Source: Kineosphaera limosa NBRC 100340 (GTDB lineage Bacteria > Actinomycetota > Actinomycetes > Actinomycetales > Dermatophilaceae). From it: a DNA stretch of 64,000 bases. The notes under the pieces are model-generated. The model was not told where the DNA came from. It was given only the letters and a program-made list of their open reading frames with translations, and did not search any database. The translations under genes and the position numbers were made by a program. Positions 60,498 through 64,000 of this stretch are shown piece after piece. The stretch is taken from contig NZ_BAHD01000017.1 in NCBI RefSeq assembly GCF_000298215.1, forward strand, positions 1 through 64,000, in the 5' to 3' direction. Each line of letters begins with the position of its first letter. Position 1 is the first letter of the stretch.

Positions 60498-61349
60498 TCA
60501 GGCCCGCTGGCAGGTGGGGGTGGGCGGGTTGCCCGGGCCGGGCTTGTAGCCCGCGGCCCCGAAGACCTCGTCGACCTTCTGCTGCCAGGCACCGGAGTCG
60601 ATCATCTGCTTGAGGGCGTCGGTGACCTGGTTGCACAGCTGCTCGTTGTCTTTCTGCACGCCGACCCCGAGGTTCTCCTGCGAGAACGGGTTGCCGACGA
60701 GCTTGACCTTGCCCGAGAACTGCGGCTGGGCGGCGAAGCCGGCGAGGATCACGTCGTCGGTGGTGACGGCGTCGACGGTGCCGTTGACCAGCTCCTCGAC
60801 GCAGTTGGAGTAGGTGTCGTACTCCTGCAGCTGAACACCGGGGTGCTCCTTCTGCACGCGCTGGGCGGGCGTGGACCCGCGTACCGAACACAGGGTCTTG
60901 CCCTCGAGCGTCTCCGGACCGGTGATCGCGGTCTCGTTCTCCCGGACCAGGAGGTCTTGGCCGGCGATGAGGTACGGCCCGGCGAAGGAGACCTGCTGCT
61001 TGCGCTCGTCGGTGATCGAGTAGGTGGCCACGATCATGTCGACCTGGTCGGTGCGCAGCAGCGTCTCGCGCTGGGGGGTCGGGGCCTCGGAGAACTGGAC
61101 TCCGCGACCGAGCTGCTGACCGATGTAGTTGGCGACCTCGACGTCAAAGCCGGTGTAGTTGGCGCCCTCCTGCAGGCCGAGACCAGGCTGGTCGAACTTG
61201 ATGCCGACGCGCAGCGGGCCCGTAGCGCCACCGCCCGCAGTGCTGTCGCCGGTGCCACCTCCGGCGTCTTCGGTCCCGGCTCCGCAGGCGGACAGGGCGA
61301 GCGCGGCCGCACTCACGATGGCCATGAGGCCGATACGGGTCTTCTTCAT
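60498..61349 (-). CDS. gluB: Glutamate-binding lipoprotein of the GluABCD transporter
   Basis: 283 residues from the ATG at 61349 (GGAGACG upstream). Signal peptide with lipobox LSAC (Cys22), a Gly/Thr-rich linker, then a SBP-bac-3 fold: FDVEVANYIGQQLGRGVQFSEAPTPQRETLLRTDQVDMIVATYSITDERKQQVSFAGPYL covers the substrate-binding lobe (about residues 70-130). Captures glutamate or related polar amino acids outside the cell. Confidence 0.93.
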   Translation of the reverse strand: MKKTRIGLMAIVSAAALALSACGAGTEDAGGGTGDSTAGGGATGPLRVGIKFDQPGLGLQEGANYTGFDVEVANYIGQQLGRGVQFSEAPTPQRETLLRTDQVDMIVATYSITDERKQQVSFAGPYLIAGQDLLVRENETAITGPETLEGKTLCSVRGSTPAQRVQKEHPGVQLQEYDTYSNCVEELVNGTVDAVTTDDVILAGFAAQPQFSGKVKLVGNPFSQENLGVGVQKDNEQLCNQVTDALKQMIDSGAWQQKVDEVFGAAGYKPGPGNPPTPTCQRA

Positions 61350-61398
61350 GATCGTCTCCGTTTGCTGGTGGATGGCGGTCGTGTTGCTCGTGGGTGGG

Positions 61399-62205
61399 TC
61401 AGTGGGTGAGGATCTTGCCGAGGAAGTCCTTGGCGCGGTTGGACTGCGGGTTGGTGAAGAACTCTTCGGGTTCGGCCTGCTCGACGATCTCGCCGTCGGC
61501 CATGAAGACCACCCGGTCGGCGGCACGGCGCGCGAACCCCATCTCGTGGGTGACCACGACCATCGTCATGCCGCCGTCGGCGAGGTCGATCATGACGTCG
61601 AGGACCTCGTTGATCATCTCGGGGTCGAGCGCGGAGGTCGGCTCGTCGAAGAGCATGACCTTCGGCTCCATCGCCAACGAGCGGGCGATGGCCACGCGCT
61701 GCTGCTGACCACCGGAGAGTTGCGCCGGGTACTTCGCGGCCTGGTGGGCCACCCCGACGCGCTCGAGCAACTCCTTGGCCCGAGACTCCGCTTGCGACTT
61801 CTTGGTGTTGCGCACCTTGATCGGCCCGAGCGTGACGTTCTCGAGGATGGTCTTGTGCGCGAAGAGGTTGAACGACTGGAACACCATGCCGACCTCGGCG
61901 CGCAGCTTGGCCAGCCCCTTGCCTTCTTCGGGCAGTGGCTGACCGTCGATGGTGATGGTGCCGCTCTCGACGGTCTCGAGGCGGTTGATCGTGCGACACA
62001 ACGTCGACTTACCGGAGCCGGAGGGGCCGATGACGACGACCACCTCACCCTCGTGGATGGTCAGGTTGATCTCGCGCAACACGTGCAGATCGCCGAAGTG
62101 CTTGTTGACGTCTTTCATCACGACGAGCGGGCGCCCGGGACGCCCACGCCGCTTGGACAGGCCACCGGTCGGAGCGTCGTCGACGGGCTCGGGGGAGTCG
62201 GTCAT
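61399..62205 (-). CDS. gluA: Glutamate ABC transporter ATPase
   Basis: 268 residues. Walker [14 protein letters not shown]-loop [13 protein letters not shown], signature [16 protein letters not shown], Walker [15 protein letters not shown], switch [12 protein letters not shown]: a full polar-amino-acid uptake ATPase. The first 25 residues are a hydrophilic extension. First gene of gluABCD; TAGTGT lies six bases before the ATG with GTCAAC 17 bases further up, so a leaderless mRNA is likely. Confidence 0.95.
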   Translation of the reverse strand: MTDSPEPVDDAPTGGLSKRRGRPGRPLVVMKDVNKHFGDLHVLREINLTIHEGEVVVVIGPSGSGKSTLCRTINRLETVESGTITIDGQPLPEEGKGLAKLRAEVGMVFQSFNLFAHKTILENVTLGPIKVRNTKKSQAESRAKELLERVGVAHQAAKYPAQLSGGQQQRVAIARSLAMEPKVMLFDEPTSALDPEMINEVLDVMIDLADGGMTMVVVTHEMGFARRAADRVVFMADGEIVEQAEPEEFFTNPQSNRAKDFLGKILTH

Positions 62206-62209
62206 GCAC

Positions 62210-62240
62210 GGACACTAGGTCAGAGCACCGACAAGTTGAC
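62210..62240 (-). promoter_or_regulatory. Probable gluABCD promoter, leaderless
   Basis: On the minus strand GTCAAC (-35-like) and TAGTGT (-10-like) are 17 bases apart, and the gluA ATG follows the second box after six bases, leaving no room for a ribosome site. Typical of actinobacterial leaderless transcripts. Confidence 0.5.
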
Positions 62241-62357
62241 CCCCGCGAGGCAGTTTGCGACCTAATCGTGACGCTTGCGCACACCTGTTCGCCCACAGAA
62301 TGGGACGAAGTTGGATGCCGCCGCCCGGGCCTACGCCGGTCTACCGGGCGCGCCCTT

Positions 62358-63131
62358 TCAGTCGGGGCGGGCGGTGAGCACGATGGGGTCGCCCTGGGTG
62401 ATGGCGATCGTGTGCTCGCTGTGAGCGCCGCGGGAGCCGTCCTGACTGCGCAACGTCCAGCCGTCCGGGTCGGTGAAAATCGCGTCGGTGCCGCGCATCA
62501 GCCACGGCTCGATGGCGATGACCAGCCCCGGCTTGAGACGCATGCCACGGCCCGCGCGACCGTCGTTGGGCACGTGCGGCTCGCCGTGCATCGTGCGGCC
62601 GACACCGTGGCCGCCGAACTGCGTGTTGACCGTGTAACCGTCGCGGTGGGCGATCGCCCCGATGGCCGCGGAGATGTCGCCGAGCTTGTTGCCGGCCCGA
62701 GCCACCGCGATCGCGGCGTCCAGCGCCGCCACGGTGGTGTCGATGACCGCCTGGTCGGCCGGGTCGCGGCGCTCACCGACGATGAAGCTGCGGGCCGAGT
62801 CGGCGACCCAGCCGTCGACGGAGACGGCGAAGTCGATGCTCAGCAGATCTCCGTTGCGCAGTTTGTAGTCGTGCGGCAACCCGTGCAGCACCGCGTCGTT
62901 GACCGAGGTGCAGATGACGTGCCCGAACGGCGATGCGCCGAAGCTTGGGTGGTAGTCGATGTAGCAACTGGTCGCGCCGCGCTCCCGGATCAACTCGTGC
63001 GCCCGCCGGTCGATGTCGAGCAGGTTGGTGCCCACCCGGACCTCGGACTCCAGAGTCGCCAGCACGCCGGCGACGAACTCGCCGGCCGGTCGCATCGCCT
63101 CGATCTCGCGGGGGGTGAAGTGTTCGATCAC
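62358..63131 (-). CDS. map: Type I methionine aminopeptidase
   Basis: 257 residues. All five metal ligands are visible in order: SIDFAVSVDGWVADSARSF (two Asp), GGHGVGRTMHGEPHVPN (His), AIEPWLM (Glu) and AHSEHTIAIT (Glu). It removes the initiator Met from nascent proteins. GTG start at 63131. Type Ia length, without the N-terminal SH3-binding extension of some actinobacterial MapB enzymes. Confidence 0.95.
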   Translation of the reverse strand: MIEHFTPREIEAMRPAGEFVAGVLATLESEVRVGTNLLDIDRRAHELIRERGATSCYIDYHPSFGASPFGHVICTSVNDAVLHGLPHDYKLRNGDLLSIDFAVSVDGWVADSARSFIVGERRDPADQAVIDTTVAALDAAIAVARAGNKLGDISAAIGAIAHRDGYTVNTQFGGHGVGRTMHGEPHVPNDGRAGRGMRLKPGLVIAIEPWLMRGTDAIFTDPDGWTLRSQDGSRGAHSEHTIAITQGDPIVLTARPD

Positions 63132-63431
63132 TGTGCTCGGTGTTCCTTCGTTCGTCTCGGACGTCGACCGGTCGCCTTAAGGCTAAGTGGGCCACACGCC
63201 CACCGACGACGTGACCCCGCACACGCAAATCTCACCCGATGTCAGGATTCGCGCGAATCCGGACAAGCGACCTATGCTCTTGCAGCACCCGCAGTTTCGT
63301 CGCCGTCGCCCTCGCGGCGGGGCATCGCGATGGGGGTGCAGCGCGTCGGGGGCGGGGGTTTGCGCTCGACACACCGCTACCGATCACGATTGCTCACGCA
63401 CGCGTACGAACGCCTACGAACGAGGAGACCT
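63132..63431. promoter_or_regulatory. Divergent interval map/flippase with 16-bp palindrome
   Basis: 300 bases between divergent genes. GGATTCGCGCGAATCC (63245-63260) is a perfect 16-bp palindrome 171 bases before the flippase start, and CCTTAAGG (63174-63181) a smaller one near map. Both are operator candidates; no regulator gene is adjacent. Confidence 0.4.
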
Positions 63432-64000
63432 GTGGCTTCACTCGCAGGACTCGCCAAGCGAGCCGGCTGGAACGTCGTCGACCAGGCGTTGTCGGCCCTG
63501 GGCAACATGCTCCTCATGATCGTCGTCGCGCGGGAGGTCAACAACGCCGACGTCTTCGGCGCCTTCGCCGTCGGCTTCCTGGTCTACGGAGTAGCGGTCG
63601 CCGTCGGCAAGGCGGTCGTCGGCCAGCCGCTGACGATCCTGCACAGCGCCGACAGCCCCAGCGAGTTCCGGTCCGCCGTGGCCAAGGGCCAGGGCGTCAC
63701 GATCTGGATCGGCCTGGCCTTCGGCATCGTCTGCGCCCTGGTCGGCGTGCTGCTCTCCGGGGCCGTGGCCCACGTGCTCTACGCCGTTGCGGTCTGCCTG
63801 CCGTTGCTCATGGTGCAGGACAACCAGCGCATGGCGTTCTTCGCCAAGGGGCGTTCGGACCACGCGACGCTCATCGACTTCGTCAAGGTCGTCGCCCAGT
63901 TCGGGTTGCTGTACGTGCTGCTGTGGGCCGGCGTCAACGAGGTGGGCCTGCTGACCCTCTCGTGGGGCGTCGCCGCGATCCTCTCCTCGCTCGTCGGGAT
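63432..64000 (+). CDS. Flippase-like polysaccharide membrane protein (5' part, cut by window edge)
   Basis: The first 189 residues are visible. GTG at 63432 follows GAGGAGACCT. It starts VASLAGLAKRAGWNVVDQAL and shows four to five helices in the MATE/Wzx-like order: SALGNMLLMIVVAREVNNADVFGAFAV (helix 1 and loop), a conserved QPLTILHS segment, then VTIWIGLAFGIVCALVGVLL and LPLLMVQDNQRMAFFAKGR. The loop QDNxRxAFFAKGR is typical of actinobacterial O-antigen/teichoic acid exporter-like proteins. Substrate and the rest of the gene lie outside the window. Confidence 0.82.
   Translation, partial: MASLAGLAKRAGWNVVDQALSALGNMLLMIVVAREVNNADVFGAFAVGFLVYGVAVAVGKAVVGQPLTILHSADSPSEFRSAVAKGQGVTIWIGLAFGIVCALVGVLLSGAVAHVLYAVAVCLPLLMVQDNQRMAFFAKGRSDHATLIDFVKVVAQFGLLYVLLWAGVNEVGLLTLSWGVAAILSSLVG

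Overview
This 64 kb window comes from a high-GC (about 70%), gene-dense actinobacterial chromosome, most likely Micrococcales and possibly Dermatophilaceae/Intrasporangiaceae-like. The lineage call rests on codon and GC character, many GTG starts, probable leaderless starts, LGFP cell-wall repeats and a gluABCD uptake operon. It was not checked by database search. I see no rRNA or tRNA genes, CRISPR arrays, intact insertion sequences or phage modules. The left and right edges cut a small HTH regulator (1-234) and a flippase-like membrane protein (63432-64000).

Layout. 1-2160: ABC-2 efflux operon with a small XRE regulator and a 16-bp palindrome against its first start codon. 2393-14462: rlmC, a Uma2 nuclease-like gene, an intracellular GH92 mannosidase with a GT4 glycosyltransferase, a GOLPH3-like protein, a macrolide-type glycosyltransferase, a PIG-L deacetylase, an excisionase-like HTH gene and an AGE-family sugar epimerase. 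14524-27744: Nramp-related transporter, alpha/beta hydrolase, arginine deiminase pathway genes arcA-arcB facing serA, cholesterol-oxidase-like GMC enzyme, Sua5/YciO protein, NUDIX, argS and a CNT nucleoside transporter. 27770-38891: cyclophilin lipoprotein, a SAM-I riboswitch followed by metB, GDPD, an aldehyde dehydrogenase/PabC-like pair, two divergent secreted GH26-like paralogues, LLM oxidoreductase, CGNR regulator and EamA exporter. 38935-49099: hypothetical genes, nitronate monooxygenase, PspC, AbrB-family membrane protein, methyltransferase, AEC transporter, SanA/YdcF protein and UDP-glucose pyrophosphorylase.

The most unusual region is 49159-53155, a six-gene minus-strand operon resembling a stripped-down methylamine-dehydrogenase (mau) maturation cluster. 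It holds MauE-like and MauD-like proteins, an unannotated 35-residue membrane peptide, a CcdA/MauF-like membrane protein, an unknown protein and a Tat-exported protein with 24 cysteines in about 150 residues fused to LGFP-like cell-wall repeats. No catalytic MauB or quinone-forming MauG is present. I read it as a dedicated disulfide-assembly system for one Cys-rich cell-surface protein.

53465-63131: a three-gene ABC exporter, a TetR regulator and membrane protein divergent around three copies of one 13-bp palindrome, small membrane proteins, gluABCD for glutamate uptake with a strong hairpin between gluB and gluC, and map.

Two kinds of intergenic repeat recur. One is a 48-bp hairpin (8067-8114 and, inverted, 56019-56076). 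The other is a pair of long snap-back elements (2269-2393 and 30951-31067) whose inner cores are alike while their arms are unrelated yet self-complementary. Genes at 12308 and 23342 are convergent pairs sharing a CTAG stop overlap.
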